Shown: positions 23,048-33,800 of the stretch, piece after piece
Layout: each line of letters starts with the position of its first letter
Numbering within the stretch: position 1 is the first letter of the stretch
From: Pectinophora gossypiella
Lineage: Eukaryota; Arthropoda; Insecta; Lepidoptera; Gelechiidae
Direction of reading: 5' to 3'
DNA: 64,000 bases
Assembly (NCBI RefSeq): GCF_024362695.1
Contig: NC_065406.1
Location: forward strand, 7,750,001-7,814,000
Notes under the pieces: generated by a model
Databases searched by the model: none
Told to the model about the DNA's origin: nothing
Seen by the model: only the letters and a program-made list of their open reading frames with translations
Position numbers and translations under genes: made by a program

Positions 23048-23611
23048 TACGTTGGTCCGACCAGATCCGCACCACTCTTGAGTCTACTGTTCACAGCTCC
23101 ATCCACACCGCCGGCGACAGAAACAGATGGAGAAAGATCGTATGAGAGAAAGTGACGCAAAAGGGAGGTCACGACTAGGGAAGGCAGATCGGGATCCCGC
23201 GAGATTTCGTCTAATTTTTCGGGATCAATCCCGAAGCATAATATAACGATATTGATGGGATTGGGCGAATGTCTCTGAGTTATACTTTTTGTTTTAATTA
23301 TGCTGATTTCCAAAGAAAACTTAATTATTTAGTTAGTTATATTGAAGAATAAACAATTTGTTTTCTTTCAAAAAAATAGTTTGTTTTAATTAACCTCACT
23401 ATCACCAACAAGCAGTTTTCATCGTTTTCAGCGATCCTAACTTTTCATTTTTTTTATGAACTAGACGAGATCCTGAAAATTTCCAATTCTGCGGGATCTC
23501 GAATTTGCGATCTCGAGTCAGATTGAATTCCCTAGTCACGACCCTAAGCGTTGAGGAATACGACGCAAGGAGGAGGACGGGCCATAGGCTGATCACCCTT
23601 TAAATACTTAC

Positions 23612-24591
23612 TTATTGCTAACGAACAGGATAACAGGTCCAGATGACAGTGGTTGATTATAATCCGCTTCATCGGTTTAGCTTTCATAATCCATTTACCG
23701 CAGACAGGGTCATAAATATCCGGGCAACTAATAGGACAAGTATGGTTGCAGAATTCTATATCACCCGTTGGTACTTGGTCGCCATCATCAGCGCGACGTG
23801 ATTTAAATATCCGCTTCTTTTTAATTATATTACAAAACATATCTGGAACATGCTTCAGCACTGCAATAAAGTTTAAATTTCAGTTAACATAATACCATAG
23901 AATAAGCAATAATACTACGTATAAAACGCCACACAGTTTTTAGATTAAACTTGTACTTATAGACAATAGGGTAACCTTGTCAAATAATATAGGTACTTAC
24001 TTACTCTTTACGAAACCTTACAACGATAGATCTCTATGGAATTTGTACAAAAATACAAATAAATCAAATCAGTTGAAATCAAATCAAAATAGATTGACTT
24101 TTAATCATCTTAGACTGGCCTCTATTTTTATACGAGTATTAGCATTTTACCAAATTTTCAGCAGCATTTTCATTTTGGTATGATTTTTTAATCGTTCAGC
24201 TGCTTGTCTTCCCGGGCTTGTAGTAAAAACCGATAGAGGGATTGTGTCCTCTAACATGTTGGACTAATGTTATGGGCGATAGCCTGATCCCTTATCACCG
24301 TAAGGTTCATCATATCCAGCTTACGACATCGTATCAACAGTGGCTGTAAGTTGTCTTTGATTATTTGTGGCTCTGCCCACCGGGCATAAGTTTATGTATG
24401 TATGTACCAAATTTTACCACCCATGTCTTCTTTGAATTGGCATCGGAATTTCATCAAGATACACAGGTTATGGTACTTCCTGAATATGTAAGTGCCATCG
24501 CGGGATGTCGTCATACCACAGACGGGGTCAAACAGCAACGAACACTTGATGGCGTCACAATCAACTAGCGTCGCCATCAGCTTTACAGACG
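23612..24591 (-). CDS. Kazal-like cysteine-rich secreted protein (partial, two exons)
   Basis: Two exons in the minus direction: 24591-24418 (174 nt) and 23860-23612 (249 nt), both entered and left in phase 1, with acceptors ttacag and attgcag and donors gtaaaa and gtaagt. The first encodes a DCDAIKCSLLFDPVCG stretch, then GTYIFRKYHNLC and FRC, the Kazal order C..C..DPVCG..Y.N.C..C. The second encodes CNHTCPISCPDIYDPVCG and HCHLDLLSC, a second Kazal-like module. Kazal domains inhibit serine proteases extracellularly; the target is unknown. The paralogue at 41596-43852 has the same first-exon length and phases. Here the first Cys of the paralogue (ACGK) is Ser (ASVK). A signal-peptide exon (above 24591) and the last exon (below 23612) were not found, so it may be incomplete or a pseudogene. 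Confidence 0.78.
24243..24410 (+). mobile_element. SINE-F next to a Kazal splice donor
   Basis: From gtcctctaacatgttggact through tgttatgggcgatagcctga to ttgtggctctgcccaccggg and a tatgtatgtatg tail. A close copy is at 33480-33660. Its tail ends a few bases from the donor of the minus-strand Kazal exon (24417-24416). Confidence 0.75.
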
Positions 24592-24819
24592 CTGTAACAA
24601 CGCTTAGACATTATACTTAACCTCCTAAGGTCGAGATTTCCAGACACAATAGTTAAACAATGGGGTTTGGATATTAAAGGCAGAAGCTTTTTTTCATATA
24701 AAATGCAAAAGCATCTTTTTAAAAACACTTATAGACTAATATTATTTGAAAATATTACTACTTATTAGCTTATTAGTTAAATTTGGTACAATATTTTCGC
24801 AAATTAGGAAAAAATCTTC

Positions 24820-24925
24820 ACCAACCCACACTGGAGTAGCATGGTTAAGTATGCTCCATACCCCCTCCGATTGATTGAGGGGAGACCTGTGTCCACCAGT
24901 GGGCTAGTAGGGTATTTCTTATGTT
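24820..24925 (+). mobile_element. SINE-B tail fragment
   Basis: Contains ccaacccacactggagtagc, accccctccgattgattgag and cctgtgtccaccagtggg. Confidence 0.7.
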
Positions 24926-25763
24926 ATGTAAAAATAAAAATATTGTAAGTACGAGATGCAGTACTTATTACGACAACAATAGTATCTACTATATTTTAGA
25001 TTATAATAGTAAGTAGTTTAACGTTAAGTTTATCTTTATATTGACATGCTACAGAATAATTTGGTATATATGCTTGCCAATATAAACAGCATTTACCGTA
25101 AATTAAAATTAACAAACTATATATAAATAACAAATAAATATATATATTTTTTTACACATGTTTTCATAGACAATTTTAACAAAATATAAATGTAAGTACA
25201 TTTCAATCAAAACGATTTACCGATATTTATCGATGTCTGGCAATTTGGCATCAACTTCGATGTTTATAGTTAATATATTATATAGTTTATATTATAGATA
25301 CGTCAACAAAAGCTACAATATTAGGGACAATCAAGTACTTACAGTAAATGAAGTATAAAAATACTATGTATTTACATAACATACTCAATACTTTATTTCT
25401 AATATAACTTTACAGCCATGTCCCGTATATGTACTTAGCTCAATTGGCAATCAATTTTTAATGTTTGCTGTCGAGTTTACGACTTCATAGCAATAATATC
25501 CTAAATAGGAAAAGCTTGTTTATCCAATACCTCTAGAAAAATGAAGCGGACATAAATATTTAGTTTTGTTAAGTGTAAAGAAATGACTGAAATCATTTAG
25601 CGGGTTTCAAATATTTAAACCATTATACTAAGTATACAAAATAATATTTTCTCTAAACAAGATCGGTTGGCACAAAGGTTTTGCGTACCTACTACACTAA
25701 AAAATATGGCTAAAACTTTCACGCTTCAACCAATTTTGATAATATAGGCATGGTGTAATTTAA

Positions 25764-26029
25764 TCACTACATAAGTAGTATAAAACAAAGTCGCTTTTTC
25801 TGTCCCTATATCCCTATTTACGCTTAAATCTTTAAAACTGCGCACCGGATTTTGATGCGGTTTTTTTTTAAATAGATAGAGTGATTCAAGAGAAAAGTTT
25901 ATATGTATAATAACATCCATTAAGTAGTGCAGAAATACTGTTATTTTTGAGGTTTCTAATGTGATGTCGTAAATAATTTCATTTTTTTCCTCAGCATTGC
26001 ACCCGAGCGAAGCCCGGGCGGGTTGCTAG
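25764..26029 (+). mobile_element. Short Helitron-like element
   Basis: Starts TC in taatcactacataagtag, then has gtcgctttttctgtccctat and cgcaccggattttgatgcgg, and ends gagcgaagcccgggcgggtt then gctag. Family members end CTAG behind a GC hairpin. The 3' host base is G instead of T, so the exact end is uncertain. Confidence 0.65.
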
Positions 26030-26210
26030 GGTTGAATAAAGGCCGGGTCGAGGTCCTATTTTAGCTAACATAAAAATTTTATAGTCATTTTGCGATCAAG
26101 GAAATTTGCAACAAGGTCAATATAAGATTTAGGTGAAATGATCTAGTCGCTTTGTGATATAGTCTTTAGATGTGCAGTGAGTCATATTGCTATCTAGACA
26201 ATCTGCGACG

Positions 26211-26360
26211 TACAGTCATGAACAATATCATATACCCACTTTAGAACCCTGTCGCACTAACATAATTATTTGACATTTAATGAGACTTACCGGTCAATTT
26301 GTCGAAAAAGTTAATGTTACATGGTATCAAAGTGTATACATATTAGTACTCGTGACCGTA
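26211..26360 (-). mobile_element. 150-bp MITE with TIRs, copy 3
   Basis: Ends tacagtcatgaacaatatc and ctcgtgaccgta. The interior matches the other copies in reverse orientation. Confidence 0.75.
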
Positions 26361-26439
26361 CCAAAGGGAGGAAACGCCCAATCTGACCTTCCTAGTCCTA
26401 ACCGAAGAACAAAACCTGCCCAATAATTTATTTTTTTAA

Positions 26440-26805
26440 AATGCATAAACATACATAGGCACAAAAGATTACACCTATTTCCCATTGAGGTAGGCAGAGA
26501 GCACGGAATTCCACTTACTAGGTTGACACAGCACTTTCGCTTCAACCACTCTCATCACAGTATTCATTCATGCTCGCCAGTTTAAAATACCCTTGACGTG
26601 GCCTTTCTTAAAACGTCCATGACGCAAACATGAAAAAAACTTTTTTTTTGTATAACATACATACATAAACTCACGCCTATTTACCACCGGGGTAAGCAGA
26701 GACTATAGAATTCCATTTGCTTCGATCCTGACACGTTTATCTTGCTTCCTCCACGTTTATCAATCGCTTCATACACGCACGCCGGTACAATGTAGATCGT
26801 ACAAA
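26440..26805 (-). mobile_element. Two RTE-like LINE 3' ends, minus strand
   Basis: 26655-26805 matches the reverse complement of the 3' end of the RTE-like unit at 40470-40873 (tcacgcctatttaccaccgg, agaattccatttgcttcgat). 26440-26575 is an older copy of the same end (cacctatttcccattgaggt, gcacggaattccacttac). Both are 5' truncated. Confidence 0.7.
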
Positions 26806-27204
26806 CCAAAAAAATAGATGGCAAAAAAAATCGCTAGGTACCAATCAATGAAAAATGAATATGATTATAATACTTTTTCTCTTGATTTATGGCCGACTCA
26901 AGCGCACGTAATATAAGCCCAAAACGGTCATCTACCTCACAACACCTATTTGTTTGCAACTACAGTTACTAAGACAGGTGTTAGCTTGTAACTAATGTTC
27001 GTGGAACTTGAAAGTGGTTCAAAGGTGCTGTATAAGTTTGAATGTTCATCACAAGTTGCTTCGCTTCCCATTTACCCTGTATAACAAACTTGCCGTATTT
27101 TGTACGTCACCCATTTGAGGCAGCAGCAGTGATACAATACAACGTATAAGTTAGGGGCTAAGTAATAAATTGGGCATTATACATAATGCCTATGGCCATA
27201 ATAC

Positions 27205-27372
27205 ATGGTATACATGGTATGGTATATGGTATGGCTGGTTGCCTGGAAGAAATTGCTGCTTAGCAATAAGGCCGCCAGATTGTACTGTATCTATCATCAT
27301 CTGTGTTAATTTGTTTTGTATATTGTGTGCAATAAAGTATATTTGATTTGATTTTGATTTGATTTGATAATT
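27205..27372 (+). mobile_element. LINE 3' end with TTTGA tail
   Basis: Contains ggttgcctggaagaaattgc, agcaataaggccgccag and gcaataaagtatatttga, followed by repeats of tttgatttga. It is the common lepidopteran retrotransposon 3' end that reads TGGAAGAGATCGCT in younger copies. A relative is at 27715-27838, and the reverse-oriented 55733-56013 belongs to the same group. Confidence 0.7.
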
Positions 27373-27714
27373 AATAATGTCCAATATGAGAGTGCAATGA
27401 GGGGCTTTCCAATCGGCGTTTCCCAAAAACACGATAGATGGCGTTGTTCACTTTTAACGTGATAATTACCTATTTTTTCCCTATTCCCTCATTTGATAAT
27501 AATTATTCAAATTATCAAATCGACCGGGCATTATATATATTTTCCATCACCTTTTGGGCAGAGTAATAAAGGACATACTATCTCTTGATATAATTCGCGC
27601 CGCGCGCGATACGGTTTCTGTGCCGCGAGGGCAGATAGTTTATATTTATACATTTGTACACTGCGCTAACCCGCTTCTATTATATTTATATACAATTTTC
27701 CTGTAGATACCTAA

Positions 27715-27838
27715 AGGTTACCTGGAAGAAATTGCTTCAGGATCAATAAGGTTGCCTTTCTGTATGTTTGCCCTATTTTCTGTACCCTGTGTCCTTTGCT
27801 TAATAAAGTTTATTTATCTTAGCTTATCTTAAATTAAT
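27715..27838 (+). mobile_element. LINE 3' end, related copy
   Basis: ggttacctggaagaaattgc, aataaggttgcctttctgta and cttaataaagtttatttatc, ending in a degenerate ttagcttatctta tail. Confidence 0.65.
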
Positions 27839-27983
27839 TATGTGTGCGTATAGTTTTAGAGAAATGCAAATCATAACATTAAAAGCATGCAAGGCCTATG
27901 GTTCTCGAGATTAACCTTAACTAGGATATCAAAGAGTATATACAAACTTTATTTTATAGGTACTATGCACTATGTGATGTTCT

Positions 27984-27987
27984 CACA

Positions 27988-28022
<35 letters not shown>
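27984..28022. repeat. AC microsatellite
   Basis: About 18 (AC) units with one early interruption. Confidence 0.9.
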
Positions 28023-28024
<2 letters not shown>

Positions 28025-28250
28025 ATCATCTCTCCCTAGCATGATCCCGTTTTTCACAGGGTCCGCTTACCTAACCTGAAGATTTGACAGGTACGGTTTT
28101 TACAGAAGCGACTGCCTGTCTGACCTTCCAACCCGCGAAGGAAAAACCTGCAAAATACAGGTTACGTCACATACCTCTGCAAATGCATTTCTCGGGAATG
28201 TGGGTTTCCTCACGGTGTTTTCCTTCACCGCCGAGCACGTGAATGTGATG
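28025..28250 (-). mobile_element. SINE-E body, minus strand
   Basis: Matches the reverse complement of 55410-55625: catgatcccgtttttcacag, gaccttccaacccgcgaagg, gcatttctcgggaatgtggg and ttttccttcaccgccgagca. The tRNA-like head is missing. Confidence 0.75.
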
Positions 28251-28526
28251 ATTCCCAGTAAATAATTTTCTAGCTACTACGTCATTCTATTAGAAATAGA
28301 GGCAGAATTTCAACACACGATTAATCGATTATTAATTCTCACGTAACTGCATTAAATGGCAAATGAGCAAAATCATTTGAATAGTGTATATTTGCTCAGT
28401 CCTCATGTCCGCTAATTGCATCGTTTTGCTTCACTATCATGTTCTAATTATATCAGTTACGGGCCCTTTCAGCAGACAAAGTGCTATGTATCAATTAGTA
28501 TCTACCTGGTAGTAGTAGTCAGTGTT

Positions 28527-28862
28527 TCCGAAATATCGATACTTTTACAATCGATAATATTCATCTAAAAAAGAGCATTCTATGCCAATTGATACCTCGA
28601 AACCTCACAATTCTATCGACGGAATGCAATACTTTCGATACTATCGAAGCCTACGAAGCTCACAAAAACATAACTATCGATTGTTTGAGGTTATAATATT
28701 GCATATTATCAAAATATCGATAATTTGTTGATTTGTTTTTATTTGTTAGTTTCGAAAAAATCGATACAATCAGTATCTATCGATAAGGCAACGACTAACT
28801 ACTATGTGACTACTATCGATAGACTATTGATCAATATATGACTATCGATAGGCAACACTGAT
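28527..28862. repeat. ATCGAT-dense TIR-like element
   Basis: Eight ATCGAT hexamers and three near-matches in 336 bp; fewer than one is expected by chance. The ends cagtgtttccgaaatatcg and, as reverse complement of the right end, cagtgttgcctatcgatag are related, so it is probably a MITE. CGATA/TATCGATA is the motif of the insect factors BEAF-32 and DREF, so boundary or promoter activity is possible but unproven. Confidence 0.6.
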
Positions 28863-30788
28863 AGAAGTACCTATTCAGTGGTAGGATTCACGTTACCTGC
28901 ATGTTCGATTATAAATAACGATTCGACTTATCCACCCACCCATTTCGTGGCGCGTCTTATAGACCAAGTCCTCTCAGACAATAAAATACAGACTTTAGCT
29001 AAGGATAGACTGCTCCTCACAGGACCGGACAAGGGGCAAATCTACAATAAGTCATGTCATCGCAAAGATCTCTGAGCAGATCTATTTACTAGCGAGAAAG
29101 TAAGGAAATGTGAGAAAAGCGAACGTAATCTTAAAATCGTTTTAAGGGAGAAAAAGTTCCAGATTAGACTTAAATGTATATCCTCAAGCGTGTATGAAGA
29201 CTTTGATTGAAATATGACTTAACTTTGCATTACGCCTGTATTCTGAGAAGGGTAGGCAGTGGTGTATAGTATGCACACCCATACTTCGCCAGCTATGTTT
29301 AAGGGTAAGTAGATGAAGCAAAAATGGTGTGTTACGATTATAAGCGATATTCCAAGAAATTCTATAGATGGTATGTACCAACCTCTACAAAATACAGATT
29401 TAAGTACCTCCCTATTATGTACGTATAATATAATCATTTCAGTTTAATTATTACAATATTACTTACACTCAATTCGTGCGAAAATCCGGTGACTTCTGAT
29501 AGTATTATTTTGGGCCAGACGAAATCAGCCACATTTGCCTACCCAAATGATTGCAGTTGACATAATTTGTAGTGGAATGGAAATGATCAAGTCGACTGTA
29601 ATCAACAGACTGTAACATGCGAATAGTAATTGGCATTAATTATATTATAGATTCAAAATACGGTCCAAGGGGGATAAATTATAATAAAATACTACTACTG
29701 TAGTATTTCTCTCGCTTCGTTCAGCTTTTCCTACCTACCTTCTTCGAGAATATATTTGGATGGAAATATATAATTAGATCTAATGTAGAATACTTCATAC
29801 ATTTTATCGACACTTTTAAATATCTTATCAAAATAGTCTAAATATATCGATAAGTCAATGGTATTACACATCAAAGAACATTTTTATGTTACAATTTTCA
29901 TCTCTGACGACATAATTAATATGGAACAAACACATTTTTCATACAGATATTACAGATTTACAGCATTCCGGTACACTATGTATGTCGCACATGATTGGAT
30001 AAACGTCCAGGGATAAGTCATTTTGCATACATAATGGCCACATCAGGGCAGCAACTGGATAGCCAATTAGCAGGAAAATGGTGAGTGCAATGACTGAAAC
30101 TGAATATTCAGCGTTTTCCGCTCTCATTTGGCTAGATGTATGGCCTGGTTTAGCTGCCCATTTGTCTGCGGTTGCGATCGTGCGCTAAGCTGCCAATGCA
30201 GTTGGCTTCCATTTAGAAATGTGAATTACAGGCTACCGATGTATGCTGCATCATGAGCTATATTGAGGCCGCGAACTGGTAATCTGTGATGATTCAACAC
30301 GACATCCGAAATAAAACTTCAGTACTAATTGTGGCAAGTTGTGATGTCGCGTCTGCAAAAACCGATAAAGATTACGGGCTTGTATTACGAGTCATCCCCG
30401 AATATATAAGTAGTTAAGGAAAATTTACTATAAGTCAAGTCAAAAAAGCACCTACCTATCTTGTAGATATTATATCAGTTGCTTATCGAAACTGCTGTAT
30501 CGGGGCTCTAGGGCTGCTCTGCGTGGCTGCTTATAGTGGACGGATACTCAAGGCAACCACATAATTTACATTGCCTTTTCCCGCCGCCTGGCTGCCTACT
30601 GGACGGCAAACCTAAAAACTATATAATATTAAAAAGATATGATCGTAAAAAGTAATACTCCAAAAAAGTTTTGCTTATTAGCTTCCAATAAATTTTTAAT
30701 TTGGAAATATAACCCGTTATTATGTCACAAATCTTTCGCTAAGTTTGTCCATAGTTTCTCTTAATAAAATATGTATATAAGAACGGAC
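28863..30788. other. Intergenic upstream of the odorant receptor
   Basis: Short frames on both strands lack domains. 29038-29062 matches the edge of the 85-bp repeat. No gene recognised. Confidence 0.45.
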
Positions 30789-30800
30789 TTATATAAAAAG
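30789..30800 (+). promoter_or_regulatory. TATA-like box of the odorant receptor
   Basis: ttatataaaaag lies 56-45 bases before the ATG at 30845, a plausible core-promoter distance for a short 5' UTR. No clear initiator was identified, so this is suggestive. Confidence 0.4.
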
Positions 30801-30844
30801 GACCGACTGTATGTACCTATTGAGTGAAGAATAAGGCTTCAACG

Positions 30845-33800
30845 ATGTTAGAAGATGTGAATACGAGTCGGCGCGAAGTGTACGAAACCTTGAAATTGTG
30901 CAATTTCTGTTCCCGTTGCATAGGCATATCTTTCATAGATGACCCACCGCGTACCTTTATGGGTAAATTGAAGATTACTGCGTTGTATATCTTCTCCATC
31001 AGCGCCTTGGTCGGGCTGATAGCAGGCGAGTTCACATACGTTCTCAGCTTACTCGTTGGATCAACTTCGGTAGCGGAATTTGTTGCCAGCTTACATATCG
31101 TTGGATATGGCATCATGGGTGAGCATTTTCAGTGGTATCGATTCGGGCAACCACCATCTTAATTTTGCAGGATTAAACCCTGCTGCTTTTTCTTGCACAT
31201 ATCGTAAATATAAGATGACAGCGTCCTTGTATGAAACGATTGATGAATGCGGAGGAAGCAAGAGAAGTGTATCAGGATCGAAGCAAATGGAATTCCATAG
31301 TCTCTGGTTACCCCGATGGGAAATAGGCGTGAGTTTATGTATGAATGTAAGTTATTAAGCGCTATCTAACTGAAATTAGGTTAATTTTGTGTCCGCCTGA
31401 ATAGGCACCATTATCCTGTAATTCTATTAGAAACGCCTTTCAAAATGTAGGAAACACTTTCTTGTACTCGTATTTGGTAATTGAAATATTATTAATTAGT
31501 TGAAATATGTACAGAAATATTAGGTATATTTTTCATGCATTATCCTATTGGTACATTGAAACTAACAACCCGCATAGCTAATAATACTTTGGCAAACTCT
31601 ACTTTCGTGTCTGAAAGTCTTATAATTGTTTTACTTGCAGGCTTATGCAAATGCTTGATACTTTGGCTCAAGCGGCCTGTGTTTAGGCAGGTGGTAAACG
31701 AGCTGGTTAAGCTGTGGCCAGTGAACGTCGAGGATGAAGAAGGCGCAGCTCTCAAACGACGGAGTGTTAACGCACTTCGTCTTGGACAATTGAGTAAGGA
31801 ATTATTTAACACCCTTCTTATTAGTACTCCCCCTTGTTATTAGTAAGTTCAGTCACTGTGGTCCTGTGGTACATTAGCTTACTTCTCTGGAAGGGCCGGT
31901 CTCTGGACTCCGGTACCAAACTTGCACTAATGAGTTTCCAATTGATCTTAAGTGCCGTGTTCACTAACATAGTGTGTTAGTGACTCGAATATTTATAGAC
32001 GGCGACACGGCTCACCACCTATCACGTGGGTGAATATCAAAATTTCAGACAAACGTGGGTGAATATCAAAATGTGCCAAGTTTGGTGGCGAACTATCATA
32101 TTCGTGAAAAATTGGGTTCCGACATGAAAAAGGATAGTTCTAGTTACGAGGTAACTTGTTCTTCGTAGCTAGAACTATCTTTTTTCACGTCGGAACCAAA
32201 CTTGGCACATTTGAATATTCACCCACGTTTGTCTAACAAAAAACTTGGTGATGCGTGGGTACTTAATAGTTCGTCTTGCAATGGATGTATCTCTGACTAC
32301 CCCAATTGGAATATAGTTAAGAGACTATTTTATGTTGTTTTTATTTAAGGTTACATGATATGGAATGTCGCTGGTTGCGCAATGTACGCTGTCACGCCTG
32401 TCATGCTTCACGTTTACCGACTAATTCGCAATGTACCTTCTGACCTCGGCTATGTTTGGGCAGCCACCTATCCCTTTGACAAAACCAAGCCTGGATATCA
32501 CGAATTCATATTTGTCTACGAAGCTTTCTCAGGTAAGTAAGTAAATAATACGTATTCACACACGTATAAGTAAATTCATATATAAGTATTTTATTAATTA
32601 ATTAATATTTTATTCAAATTTGTCAATAAAAGGTAATTAAAGACTGTTTTTAACCCCCGACGCAAAAACGACGGGGTGTTATAAATTTGACGTGTCTGTG
32701 TAAATGTATATGTATCTGTCTGTGGCATCGTACCTCCCAAACGGATGATCCGATTGAAATGCGGTTTTTTTTGTTTGGAAGGTATATTAGTCGAGAGTGT
32801 TCTTAGCTATGTTTGATGGAAATCGGTTCAGGTCTTTAAGGTCATCAGGTCGTTTGTTAAGTGTGATAGGAAAGTTACACGCTCAGTTTGCTTGCAAGCA
32901 TATATGGGATAAGTTATTTTTTGCTTTTTATAGGATTTAGAGTTTTAACCTTTTGTCGTAATAATTGAGTACTTTTTTGATCGGGGTTTTTTAAAAATTT
33001 TAATTTAATGTTATGTTAAATAAATAACTAATTTGTAGATGCTACATACAATTATTGTCATATATATAAGTCTTAATTTTAGTAATTATCTTATTTATAA
33101 CTAATAAATAAATATAACACAGTAGCACAGAGAAAAATACGGTAGAATATATTACATAAAATAGTATTAACATATATCAGCATACCGGTCAAATTGTACA
33201 TAAAGCTGACACGGCAAAGTATTAATTTATGTTCCAACGCTGTCCAGCAAACCAGATTTATTCCAAACTAGCAAAATATACGAAAACGAGGAGTTTATTG
33301 GAAGAGAATATTTGGTATTTTATATATTTGATACTTACAAATAAACTATACAAGTAAAAATGCTACTTATAACCACACCGCATTATTACAACGTAAACTA
33401 GAGATACTACAGGTTTGGCACTAGGTTTAAAACCTGGATTAAAATGAATGAATATTATAAAACTGGGTACTAAGAAACCTCCTCCTCTAACATGATGGAC
33501 TAATGTTATGGGCGATAGGCTGATCCCTTACCACCATAAGGTTCGTCATATCCAACTTACGACATCACCAACAGTGGCTGCAAGTTGTCATTGATTACTT
33601 GTGGCTCTGCCCACCCCGTTAGGGATTGCAGGCGTGAGTTTATGTATGTATGTACTAAGAAAAGCCATCAAAAATGATGAAAAAAGTGAAAGTGTTATTT
33701 GAAGTTGTTGATTAGCCATGAAAAGTGATGTGATTGAAGTGTGTCAGGATCGAAGCAAATGGAATTCCATAGTCTCTGCTAAATACACTCACGCCTATTG

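Noticed and set aside
30817..31116. 99-codon minus-strand frame
   Set aside because: It is the shadow of odorant receptor exon 1; the receptor is supported by eight spliced junctions.
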